A DNA stretch of 15,894 bases from Monoraphidium neglectum (lineage: Eukaryota; Chlorophyta; Chlorophyceae; Sphaeropleales; Selenastraceae). The stretch is from NCBI RefSeq assembly GCF_000611645.1, contig NW_014013505.1, forward strand, positions 1 to 15,894, in the 5' to 3' direction. Below the pieces are notes generated by a model that saw only the letters and a program-made list of their open reading frames with translations, was not told the origin of the DNA and searched no databases. The translations under genes were made by a program, and so were the position numbers. Shown here piece by piece: positions 1 to 9,800 of this stretch. Position 1 is the first letter of the stretch, and the number at the start of each line of letters is the position of its first letter.

Positions 1-23
1 GATCTTGGGTGGTGCAAGACGTT

Positions 24-24
24 G

Positions 25-80
<56 letters not shown>

Positions 81-110
81 CGTGCGCACGCGCGTGTGTA
101 TGTGTGTATG
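24..110. repeat. (TG)23 and alternating purine-pyrimidine tract
   Basis: Positions 27-72 are 23 uninterrupted TG units. Strict purine/pyrimidine alternation continues as CG, CA and TA steps, so 24-110 alternates without a break, followed by a run of nine G (110-118). Read on the minus strand it is a C run followed by CA repeats. It lies in the last, unfinished UBA1 intron, probably on its acceptor side. Such tracts are prone to Z-DNA and to slippage. The 63-residue Cys-Val ORF across it is a repeat artefact. Confidence 0.95.
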
Positions 111-455
111 GGGGGGGGCATGTGTGGAGTGTGTATGAAGGTCCCAGTTGAGGGTGTGTATCTGGACAAGCATGCAGGAGTGTGCTTGGGCTTGAGGTGA
201 AAGGGGTGGCCGAGCGTGCAAGGGTTGAGCAGCGACATCGGAGGCCACGGCGATGGCACCAACTGCAAACGCTGAGCACCGCAGGCGCTAGTGGAGCAAC
301 GAGATTGAGATCCATAGCGCCTGCAGCGCCCACGCCGCCAATAATGTGCGCGCCTCATGAGGCCTCAACTCGCTGCCCTCACCCCCCCCCCCCAAACACT
401 CCCCCAATAAGAAAACGCCTTCACGACAGACTCGAGAACCGCCTCAACAACCCAC

Positions 456-3400
456 CTGCAGCGCGTTGATGCGAATGGCTGGGTTGAGCTTCTGCGCTGC
501 CTCTGCCGCCACCGTGCTCTTGGAGCTGCACACAGCGGTGGTATTTGCGGGGAGGTGGGACAAAGGGCGGTCATGCCTGGGAGCTGCCGCGTGACACAAA
601 TCCCCACCGTGTTCGGACATTCGGCTGGCCTCACAGATGCAGTTGCAATCCCCCCGAAAGCGAGCAACACGTAGTGGTGGTGCACCCCCATGGTTGCCCC
701 CCACCCTGTCCCCCAAACAAACAGAGACACACACGGACACACACTCACGCACCTTCCTATGTGCCAGTTCCTGAAGAGGAACTGGCGGCTGAGGTTGCTC
801 TTCTCAATGGTGTCGTCGTCCGTCACAGTCAGCTCACCACCCTCTGGCGGGGGGCGACGGTGCGGGGCGCGTGGAAGCAGCGGGCCACAGGGGAACGCCT
901 GAGCCGGCGGGTGTGACATACACATGCAGGTGCTGCCGTGGTCCCAACCCATGCGCTGTGGGCCTGGCGAGAAATCATAACAACCGCACGTGCCCTCTTG
1001 TTGAGGCCACAGCCCACCCCACGCTTTCCCTCCGAGCTGCCCCCGCCCCGCCCCGCCCCACACTGCTGCAAGGCTACAACCCGGGGGACGTTGACGGCCC
1101 ACACTCTCGCTTTTCCTGACCCGCCCGCCCACCTGTGGCCACTCCCATCATCGCGAAATTCTTGAGGAACTCGCAGCCCAGGGCGCCCGCGCCCACCAGG
1201 AACACCTTGAGCCCGGCCAGCCGCTGCTGCACGGCGCGGCCAAACACGGCCACCTGGCCCTCGTACCTTGAGGGGTGTGTGTGAGTGTGTGTGTGTGGGG
1301 GGGGGATGGGGTTGAGGCAGGGAAAGGGCGGTGCACGGCACGCACAAACACACACAAACACACACACACACACACACACACACCATAAAAAGTCAAACGA
1401 CACTCCGCACACCCCACTGGCCCCCCCCCTTCCCACCTGCTGCCGGGTGCCTCGTACTCCGCCTCTGGCAGCAGCTCCTCCGGCAGAGACTCGACGCTGT
1501 CAAAGAAGAACCACTGGAACAGGGGCGTGAACTTCCCGCTCACGGCCTTCACCACCTCCTGGCCCACAAAGCCGCCAAACATGGCCGCCATGGGGTTGAG
1601 CTCCCCGCTCGCACCTGTGAGACGGCCACAGGGCACAGGTGGGTGTGGCGGCGGTTGTTGGACTCAGGGCTGCACGTCGACCAGGGCAAGGGCTCCCCTT
1701 GCCCTTCACAGCCACATGCCACCCTCAGCCCTGCCCCCGACACCCCCCCCCCCACAAACACACAGACATTTAGACGCAGAGACACCACCCCCGCGCCCCA
1801 TCCAGGCTCACCGCTGGCCAGCTTGCGCAGCACGCCCCTGGCGGCGTCATCCAGCTCCAGCCGCGCCTCCTGGGGGGCCGCCGCGTTGAGGCCCTCCACC
1901 AGGGCCACCAGCCTGGCAGCGTCACCCGCGTTGCCGGGGCGCGGCAGGGCGCCAGACTCGGCCTGGAGGGGTGCAGAGTTGCAGGAAAGGGCCGGAAGGT
2001 CACGATGCAAGCTGGTGCACAGGGTGGAAGGCTGGGGGTGCGTGTGTCACGAGCGTGTGGTAGCCTGCCAAGGGCGTAAATTGCAGTTTGTGGCCACGCC
2101 CCAGACTCCAGAAGCAGTGGGCTTGCAGCGCGAGTCAGGCTGAATGTGTCAGCCACTTGGGCTCTGCATCGTGGTATGACAAACCCGCGCCACGATGCAA
2201 AGCCAAGGAATTGCGCAGGGTCAGCCAATGAATGATGTCAGCGCCGCGCAGCATCCCCTACAAGCCCTGATCCGCCAGGCCCCCCTGTGACTGTCCTAGA
2301 CGGCCCAGTTCACCGTAGCTTATGCTTCATTTCGCTTCTTGAGCGCAAGTGATATCAATTCACGACGCCACGCCCCGAGAAACCACACTTGTACACAAAC
2401 AAACAAACCTCCCCGGGCCCCTTCCCCGTCCCTCACAACCGGCCCCTAGAACTCTGCATTTCCCCCGTGCCCCGCCTCAACCCGGATGCTCTGTCCACCC
2501 CAGCACCCCTCCAGAGCTGACCCCCCTTGACCCCCCTTGCCCCTTGAAAACCCTTGCCCCCCCACCTGGAAGGCGTCCAGGGCCTGGAATGCGAGGTGCA
2601 GCAGCGGGGGGCGGTCCATCTTGGAAAAGTCTGACAGCAGGAACTCACCGGGGGACTCAATGGCCTGGGGATGATTTTCGCATGTGTGTGTGTGTGTGTG
2701 GGGGGGGGGGTGTTAGACATGAAAGGACACATGTCAGTGAAGGGGCAAGTGACAGGCGGGCATTGACTCTTTGGCAGGCAGCGTGAAGCTACGTGCATTG
2801 CCGACTGCTGAGCAGCGACGCTGAAGCCCGTCTCATGCACGAAGAAGCAGCTGACTCGAGGCACCACCACAAGCGCCAGGCCACACACCACAAGCCCTGC
2901 ACCACATGCACCGAACAACGGCCTCTGTGCCACATGAGTAGCCATCGCCACCCGCGTGCTGCAACGCGCACCCCCCCCCCCCCCTCGCCGTCAAGAGCCC
3001 AGTGCACGAGTCACCCCCTCACTCCCAAGTTTGTTCCTCCTTGCCCGAGGGCCCCCACCTCTGCCAGGCTCTTGAAAGCGAGCGTCTTGTGCTCCTTGAA
3101 CTGCGTCACAATGCCGCCACGGCTGTACTCTCCAAAGCCGGTCGTGTCCAGATCCAGCTCGAAAGAGTGGGCCTGCCAGATCCAGGGAGGGACCGGCAGG
3201 GGGGGGGGGAGAAACGCGTGGCTCAGGACAGCACACAAGGAGGGGGTGCTCGACCTTGAGGGCTGGTGCGCAGGCCCAATTCCTTCATCGCTTCACCAAC
3301 TAAATCACACTACACCCCTGCCAGCATTCCAGACGTTCAACAGATTCATGAGCTGAGCACTCATACCCCCCCCCCCCCGCCCGGTCCCATGCACGCCAGG

Positions 3401-5622
3401 CATCACAAGCCCACCTTGGGGTTTTTGACGCGAATGGGCTTGTGGGTGTTGAGCTCCTCCATGCCCACCACCTCGGTGAACTTGACCAGGTCACCATCCT
3501 TTGGGGAGGACCAACATTGTGTGTCGCAGCATTGTGGCTACTGAGCAGCCGGGCCCACAAACGCAACCAGCTGAGGGGAGTCAGGCACACCAGCTGCGGC
3601 CCCAGTGACGCACGGCTGGCGTGGGAGAGAGAATGCACTCCTCGCTCGCCCATCCTGTCTTACATCAGCTCAGCTCTTCTGAAGACAGTGTCCCCATGAT
3701 CCCACTGAGAACAACAAGCGCTTCACATCCGCGCCCCCCCTCCACCTGGTGGCCCCCTCACCTGGAACTGCAGGCGCTCGTCGTCGATGCAGGTGACGAG
3801 GGCCGGGTTGCCGCTGGTCACGGAGGCCACGATACCGCTGTGGGGCTCCTCGCCTGAGACGTTTTAGGGAGGGGCGCAGGCGGGGGTGGTCAGGAGGGGG
3901 GAGACGTATTATTGCAAAGAGTAGGGCAACAGCAGTCAGACTCAAACGAGAGGGGCTTGGCATCCCTGTCATCCAACGAGCTGCATCATCATAACAGGTT
4001 TTGCACTGCGCTATCCCATTAAATACATTGTAGCCACGGCTGAAAAGTGCTGGGCTGCAATGCAAGCACCGGGCGTCACGCCACCAGATGTCCGCAAATG
4101 CGCCGAGGGCCGGCCGCTGCTGCAACAGGCTCTGCAAACGACCGTGACACCAAGAGGTGCACTAGCTACTACACAGCCGCTGCACCATCATGCACTGCTC
4201 CAAACCAGCCGCAAATCACCCTGTCAGGTCCATGGCACCGCGGCTGCTGCAGCTGCTGGCGCGGCTGCCAGTGCTGTTGCCCCTAGCGAAGCTGCCGCCG
4301 CTGCAGCTGCCATCATCGCCGCTGCTGCTGCCGCCGCCGCCGCTGCTGCTGCCGCCGCTACTGCTGCCGCCGCTGCTGCTGCCGCCGCTGCTACCACCAC
4401 TGCTGCTGCCGCCGCTGCTTCTGCAACTATCGCTGCGGGAGCCAGCGCCGCTGCTGCTGCTGCTCCGTCTGTTGCTGCGTATGCCCGCACCAGTACCCAC
4501 ACGAGCGCCCACCCAGGTCCCAAAGGCCTCACCGTCCGTATCAAACACCGTGAAGGACGGGCCAAAGTCCGTAAATACACTGGCAAACACGCCCCGCGTC
4601 TCCGCACGAATGAAGGCGATTGGCGGGCTGTGGGTGCGGCACACCTCGTTGATGCGCTTGGACTCCTCCAGGCTCGCCGTCGTGAGCACCACCACCTTGG
4701 GTGGTGGACCGGGGGCCAGGAGGTGTATGCGGCTCAGTGTGCATGTGTGCATGCACATGCGCGCAGGCGTGCATGGTGGTGGGTCGGTTACAGGGAGGGT
4801 AGGCTGGGGCATAGGAAACGCTGATTGGCCTACGGCTGTTGTTTGTGCAGCCAGAGTTTGCACATGCAGCTGCCGGACGGGAATAGCTTAGCTGCTACAA
4901 TGCATGCCTGCAGGCCAGCGGCGTTGATGAAGAAGCACCCCACTTCATCGCGCTGCCTCTCAAGGCACGGTGCAGGGCCGCGACGGCTGCCAGCACGCGC
5001 AGCGCCCAACCGCCTGCTCAACCGCTGGCATTGCTCGCGCATGTCTGTAAGCTTTTCTATCCCACCTGGAATTGTCCAATGAATTCAGCAGTCAGCTCCT
5101 GCGAGCTAGCGGCCACCTCGACAGCGCCGTTGAGCTCCTGCAGCTTGTCGCGGCACGCCTCTGCCCGGTTCTGGCCCACGTCGTCCTGTGTCAGGTAAAA
5201 CTGCGCGCCAAGGTCGCGCGTCTCCACTGCCTTGGTGTCGTGGATCGTGACGGCACGCACGCCGGCCAGGATCACGTTCTTGGCTGCGAAAAGGGAAAAG
5301 AGAGGCCCGCACGCGCGATCTCAGATCCCTCCCGCCTTACTAGGCCACCCTGTGGCCGCATACGGCCGCCTCGATCAGCGCGCCAATGCCCATACTCACC
5401 GACTTCGACGCCGAGGGCGTTCATGCCAGCCACCAGCACGCTGGCCGTCTGGAACTTGCGGAACGCCTCGCGGCCATAGACCGCCAACTGCCTGCTGTGA
5501 AGGTTCTCATCAATGTCCATGGTTTCAGGTGCTTCGGCCATCCTCTGCTTCTTGCTGCGCTCGCTGGCGGGGACGTCGTCAGAACTTGGCCGCTTTGCTG
5601 TGTTCTTCACCGGCCCCTGCAT
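456..5622 (-). CDS. UBA1: Ubiquitin-activating enzyme E1 (5' half, partial)
   Basis: E1 adenylates the C-terminal Gly of ubiquitin with ATP, takes it onto a catalytic Cys as a thioester and passes it to E2 enzymes, in cytosol and nucleus. Exons, minus strand, all phase-consistent: 5622-5400, 5283-5066, 4695-4533, 3853-3762, 3498-3415, 3172-3059, 2664-2566, 1962-1812, 1614-1437, 1266-1133, 843-753, 525-456 (1617 nt, about 539 residues). The start at 5622 gives a basic leader with SERSKKQR, resembling the nuclear signal of plant and animal E1; later Met codons at 5541 and 5520 are alternatives. Domains in order: inactive adenylation domain ([17 protein letters not shown], then AKNVILAGV and [20 protein letters not shown]), FCCH region ([18 protein letters not shown]), four-helix part ([16 protein letters not shown]), [18 protein letters not shown], then the active adenylation domain with GAGALGCE and [18 protein letters not shown]. 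The catalytic-Cys and ubiquitin-fold domains must lie left of the window; no exon matching the next E1 segment is seen in 1-455. Family assignment is very secure. Confidence 0.96.
1275..1382. repeat. Paired TG/G and CA repeats inside a UBA1 intron
   Basis: Within the 170-bp UBA1 intron 1436-1267 there is a TG-rich stretch at 1275-1297 running into nine G (1297-1305), and a CA tract with pure (CA)12 at 1359-1382, then nine C at 1421-1429. On the gene's strand the GT repeat follows the donor and the C/CA repeat precedes the acceptor, so the two could pair in RNA. ORFs reading poly-His/Thr or poly-Cys/Val here are repeat artefacts. Confidence 0.9.
1963..2565 (-). other. Long UBA1 intron, no further feature
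   Basis: This is the 603-bp intron between UBA1 exons ending DAFQ and starting [11 protein letters not shown]. On the gene strand it opens with a G-rich stretch (2565 to about 2510) and ends with a CCCCTCCAG acceptor. I searched both strands for a nested gene or RNA. The ORFs here are Pro/Arg-rich, resemble no family I know, and lack splice-compatible partners. Confidence 0.6.
2683..2710. repeat. (TG)9 plus poly-G tract near a UBA1 acceptor
   Basis: Nine TG units (2683-2700) are followed by about ten G. On the UBA1 strand this is poly-C then CA repeats about 20 nt before the acceptor of intron 3058-2665. The same intron carries a run of 14 C on the plus strand (2971-2984), which reads as poly-G on the donor side. 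Confidence 0.9.
3199..3378. repeat. G-run and C-run flanking a UBA1 intron interior
   Basis: Plus strand G11 (3199-3209) and C13 (3366-3378) both lie in UBA1 intron 3414-3173. On the gene strand the donor is followed by poly-G and the acceptor preceded by poly-C, complementary to each other. This is the clearest homopolymer example of the intron pattern seen across the gene. Confidence 0.85.
4240..4467. repeat. Imperfect GCN (CTG/CCG) trinucleotide tract
   Basis: About 230 bp of mixed GCT/GCC/GCG/GCA triplets form the core of the 679-bp UBA1 intron 4532-3854. The tract is open in several frames: poly-Ala or poly-Leu/Pro on the plus strand, Gly/Ser on the minus strand. The UBA1 reading frame would stay open through this intron as a Gly/Ser tail until a stop at 4216. 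Splicing it out restores the family sequence DTDGEEPHSG exactly, so I treat it as intronic. Such tracts are length-variable. Confidence 0.9.
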
Positions 5623-6716
5623 GACCCTGCCGCCTGTAACGTCTCAAGAGTTTGTGAATTCAACATGCAATTGATCGCGCGGCCGACAAGAGGCCGGCTC
5701 CAACGGGAGCCGAGCGCGCGCTGCTCTGAAGCTGCTGCAAACATGATGCACTGCCGGCACACGCATTCATGCAGAGGCGCAGCGGCTGGCCTCCAGCTTG
5801 GGGATGCCACCCATGTTGCTTGACCAAGGTCGCAATACCTATATATCACTGCCATGCTTGTGCCCACATGCAAATGTCACCCTTTGTCACTGAGGGTAGG
5901 TAACAGCGGTTGGATGCCGGTCGGGACAGCTGAGAAGGCTGTCTGTCAGGAATGGGATAATGTTGACTCAAGCAATCACTTCGCAGCGCGGTAGCAGTGG
6001 TGGCTGCAAGGCGTTGAGGGGGATCGGGCTGGGGACGCCTGCAGCACCACACTGGGCATTGCGCCCGCCCAACAGCCGGGTGTGGGAAATGCGCAGCAGG
6101 AGGCCGATGGCACAAAGTCAGCACGGACTATGTGCCTTTGGCCCACACACGGCTTGCACACAAGTAAGGTCCCTGAACCGGTTGAACACCTGAAGGTTTA
6201 TGCAGATTGCGAGCACTGGAGCACCTGGAGTTCATGGCACGCACAAGTGGATGAGCTGCGTGATGGGCCAGCAGGGCCCGCGCGTGTTTCTGAGCGGTGG
6301 AACAATCATAAGACTCTTGTGTTCTCTGGTGGAATGTACTGTATGGAGCAGGCCAGGCTGGTGCAGTATGGTGCTGGCATTGTGCATGGTGCCGCTCTGC
6401 AAGGCAAGGCCAGTTGAGGCTGGCATGAAGTGCAACCTGAATAACACGGCAGTTATGTCTGCTGGTGTGCTGAATCTTCAAGTTTGTAGCTGCATGGAAC
6501 CTGTTGTGCACGCTGGTTGTGGGCCCTCGTAGCTGCGCTCCTCGGAAATCTCAAAGCACTGGTGTGTGGTGTCGCTGACAATGGGGCTCCGCCAACTGCG
6601 GTGCAAGCAGCAGATGCAATTTACTGCATAACGCCTGTCCGGTGGAATGGGTACGGGCAGGGATACCCCACTCGCTTTGCCGCACACTTGTCACTTCACG
6701 CCCCTGTGAGATGGTG
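5623..6716. other. Divergent intergenic region between UBA1 and PRMT
   Basis: About 1.1 kb separates the UBA1 start (minus) from the first possible methyltransferase exon (plus). It should hold both promoters and 5' UTRs. It is less GC-rich than the genes and has overlapping ORFs on both strands (e.g. 6082-6417 plus, 6128-6511 minus), none resembling a known family. A 17-bp near-repeat at 6623-6639 recurs at 6767-6783 with one mismatch. I see no tRNA or mobile element. Confidence 0.6.
5840..5846 (-). promoter_or_regulatory. Possible TATA box for UBA1
   Basis: TATATAT lies about 220 bp upstream of the UBA1 start codon, in a stretch otherwise poor in A/T runs. The motif reads nearly the same on both strands, but UBA1 is the nearest gene. 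Distance would allow a 5' UTR of roughly 190 nt. No transcript evidence is available, so this is a suggestion only. Confidence 0.35.
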
Positions 6717-6746
6717 ATGGCTGACTACGACACCATGGTGATTGAG
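6717..6746 (+). CDS. Possible extra 5' exon of the PRMT gene
   Basis: ATG at 6717 reads MADYDTMVIE and ends at a good donor, GAG|GTAAAC. The bases just before the ATG at 6891 (CGCATCAG) form an acceptor, and joining 6746 to 6891 keeps phase 0, adding ten residues to the methyltransferase. An in-frame ATG at 6711 would add two more. The alternative is that translation simply begins at 6891, which is the first in-frame ATG after an upstream TGA. Neither choice affects a known domain. Confidence 0.35.
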
Positions 6747-6890
6747 GTAAACTTCTATTCTACTATACTGCATCACGCCTGTCATGGCTATTACAATAGA
6801 AAAAACTTGGTTTCTGTTCTAATCTGAACAATACGAGTTTGCCTCGGTCGCTCGAATCCCCGCGAACTGGGCTGGCAACTCGCGCATCAG

Positions 6891-9800
6891 ATGGAGGCCG
6901 CCACGGTGCTCAAGGAGCGTCTGAAGGCCCAGGCAAATGCGGCATACGAAGCTCGCAGCTTTGGAGGTGACCGCGGGCCCCTCCTGCACAGCTCCAAGGC
7001 CCGGCCTGATGCTCAGCGGTTTGTGCGCTTGCTTCAGTCCACCGTTCTCCCCTGTTTTCATTGTCCAAACACAGTTGCTGTGGAGCTGTACACACGTGCT
7101 CTGGAGCTGGTGCCTGGCGACAGGGTGCTCCTATCCAACCGCAGTGCCGCCCACCTGGCTGTCGGGAACGTGGACGAGGCGCTGACAGACGCACAGGTGT
7201 GCGCACGCATGCATGCGTTTGCGCAAAAGCTTTGTAAACCTATCAGGTATTGAGCACCTGACACCACAGATGACCCCGCTGTGTACGTATCACTTTTGCT
7301 TTTTCGCACGGCTCTCTGCAGGCGGCAACAACCGCCGATCCCTTATGGCACAAGGGCTGGTTCCGCCTGGGGCGCGCTCTCGCCGCCGCAGAGCTCTGGC
7401 CCGAGGCCGCAGCTGCCTTGGGCCGCGCCGCCACCCTTGACCCCGCCAGTGCAGGCGCCAGTGGAAGGCCCAGCTCGCTGCTGGCCAAGGCCCAAGACAA
7501 TGCCGCCCGTGCCATGCGCCGTGCCGCTGCGCAGTCGGAACTGTACAGGGGCCACGCGGCATGGGCGGCGCGTGCCGCTCGTGAGACAGCTTGCAGGCAG
7601 GCGCTAGTGTCTCAGCTTGAGCAGGGGATGGCAGCGTACGAGTGGGAGGTGGAGGATTGGGAGTGGCGGCCGACATGGCTGCCTGCAATGGCGCGCATGC
7701 AGAGCACCAAGCAGGGCTGCGGCAACCAGGAGCAGCCGGCAGCACTGGGGCCTCGCGACGAGGGGGAGGCCCTGGCGCGGGCTCTGCTCGCGGGGCCAAA
7801 GCATGGCGCAGCACGCGACGAGCACCAGGTGGGCGGCGGCGGGAGTGCATAGGTCGTCGGGGGACCGGTCATTGTGGGCGATTTGTTCACAAGAGCTGAG
7901 GTGGGGGCGTTGCTGGGGGAGGGTGCCTGACGAGCCTACAAGGAAATCTACCTTGCAGCGCTCGGCGCTGCCTGGATGTCAGCACACCCCACACTAACCT
8001 CAGTATGTAAGACGCTCCTGCCTGTCAGTGCCGCTGCGTTAAACATACGCGATGCACCAAGTCGCCTGGCATACGCTCCTCTTTGTAAGGCCAACCTGGC
8101 ACTGCTGGGCGGGCTCTCTCACGCACTGGCGGACCTGGAGGCACCGGCCAGGGGACTGGCAATGGCCCGAGACTCCGGGCTGCTGACGTGGTATGCAGAA
8201 TCCCTGAGCCGCGCGCTGCTGGGCAATGGTTGGGGCAGTGGCGGCTTGTCCGGGCCTATGGGAGACGCGCACGTGCTCGTGCTGGGCGCTGGAGGCGGCG
8301 GCGTTTTGGCGCTGCTGGCGGCCTCCGCCGGCGCGCGCCGCGTGACCGTGATCGAGCGGCACCCTCTGGCATTGGGTGCGGCGCGGCGGCTGGTCAGCGC
8401 CAACGCAGAGCTGGTTGAGGAGCTGGGCTGCCACATCGAGCTCGTGCCCGTGCCGCTTGAGCAGTGCTGGTTGCGTAACGGGCTGCCTGCCGCAACCGGC
8501 CATGATGCCATGGGTTGCGGCGGCGGTTGTGAACGCGGCGAGCAGGGAGGTTTGGCTGCTGCTCAGAGGCGTGGCAATCATGACGGTGTGCAATTCTGGG
8601 TTGACGGTCCCCCAGCTGACTTGGTCGTGACAGACCTTTGGGCGCACCCCAGGTGGGTGAGCAAGTGTTCGTACGGACAAGTAGAGATGTCAGCTGCCAA
8701 GGCAGGGCGGCCACCTCTCGCCTCACGTCTTGAGACGAGGACCAGCAGCCTTGACGGCACAGCCAAGTGCGTCATAGCAGCAAGCAATCGTGCACGTGTG
8801 CTGCAGTCTCATGAGCCGCTTGCGCCCACCTTTTCTGCTGCAGTCTCGCGGGCCTGGGCCTCCTGCCAGCGCTCGACGCCGCGGCCTCCCGCAATCTCAT
8901 ATCGCCGGGCGTGCGCGTGGTTCCAGAGCGCGTCGCAGTCCTGGGAGCCCTGGCAGAGTGCAGCGTGCCGCGCGCTTGTGGGTTTGACCTGGAACCGGCA
9001 CTGCGGCGATTTAAGTGGCACCCCGGACTGGCGGAGGTGGATGCCGCATGGTGCGTGACTGTGCTCACATGTGTGGCCAGCCACCAGCAGAACAGGATTG
9101 CCATGACTGAGGAGGGTGGCAGGCGCAATGCACCATCGTTCACTTGCTCTGTGGACCAACCCAAAAGGCACAGAGCCTGCCAACCTACTGAGTACCACAC
9201 CCTGATCGGGGAGGCTTACGGTGCTGGAACTCTTCTTGGTTTGCATCATCCTTGGCCCTTCCAACAAACGCAGTGAACCCGGCCTCTCGCTGCTGTCGCA
9301 GCCAACGCGCATTGCGGCCCTCGACCTGCAGCAGATGCTCAGGTCCGCAGCTGCAGCAGCATGGCGCACGCCCGCCATCGAGCCGCCGGCATCGCCGTCG
9401 CCAGCCCCGAGCGGCACGAGCACTAGCCCGCGTGCACTAGAGCCGTTGCAAGAGCCCGCGCCGATGGAGCGGGCGGCCTTTCGGCAGCTCGACAAGGCAG
9501 CAGAGGTGTCTGCTGTTGCGTGTGGCCAGTGCGATGCAGCCCTGCTGTGGCTGGAGCTGGAGGCTGCAGGAGGCAGCATCCAGGCCTCAACAGCTCCACT
9601 GCTTGCCGGCTGCCACGCGCACGTGGCCTGCGACGCCCAAAACGGCACAGATTCGGTTGAGGGGCATGGTGCAGCGCCTGCTGAGGTGTTTGTGAGGGTC
9701 GGCAGCGTCAAGCAGGGGCTGTCATATCTGGATGCACCCGTGCAGCTGCGGCCCGGCCAGAAGGTGCAGTTGCGCCTGCGGCCCGCGCAGGAAGGACGCA

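Noticed and set aside
9..200. Cys-Val repeat ORF at the left edge
   Set aside because: Direct translation of the TG repeat; no start context or domain.
1..455. A further UBA1 exon at the left edge
   Set aside because: I translated the minus strand and found nothing like the E1 segment that follows INALQ; treated as intron.
4060..4824. 254-residue plus-strand ORF with long poly-Ala stretches
   Set aside because: It is the GCN repeat read in frame, antisense to a conserved UBA1 exon; the flanking residues resemble no protein.
6082..6532. Overlapping ORFs in the divergent region
   Set aside because: Open in several frames on both strands, no recognisable motif, no splice-compatible neighbours; more likely promoter/UTR DNA.
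6842..6870. tRNA T-arm-like GCTCGAATCC
   Set aside because: The flanking stem does not pair and no acceptor or anticodon arm is present.
6891..7852. TPR part as an independent gene
   Set aside because: Only about 120 bp would separate it from the methyltransferase, and TPR plus double methyltransferase is a known layout; kept as an open isoform question.
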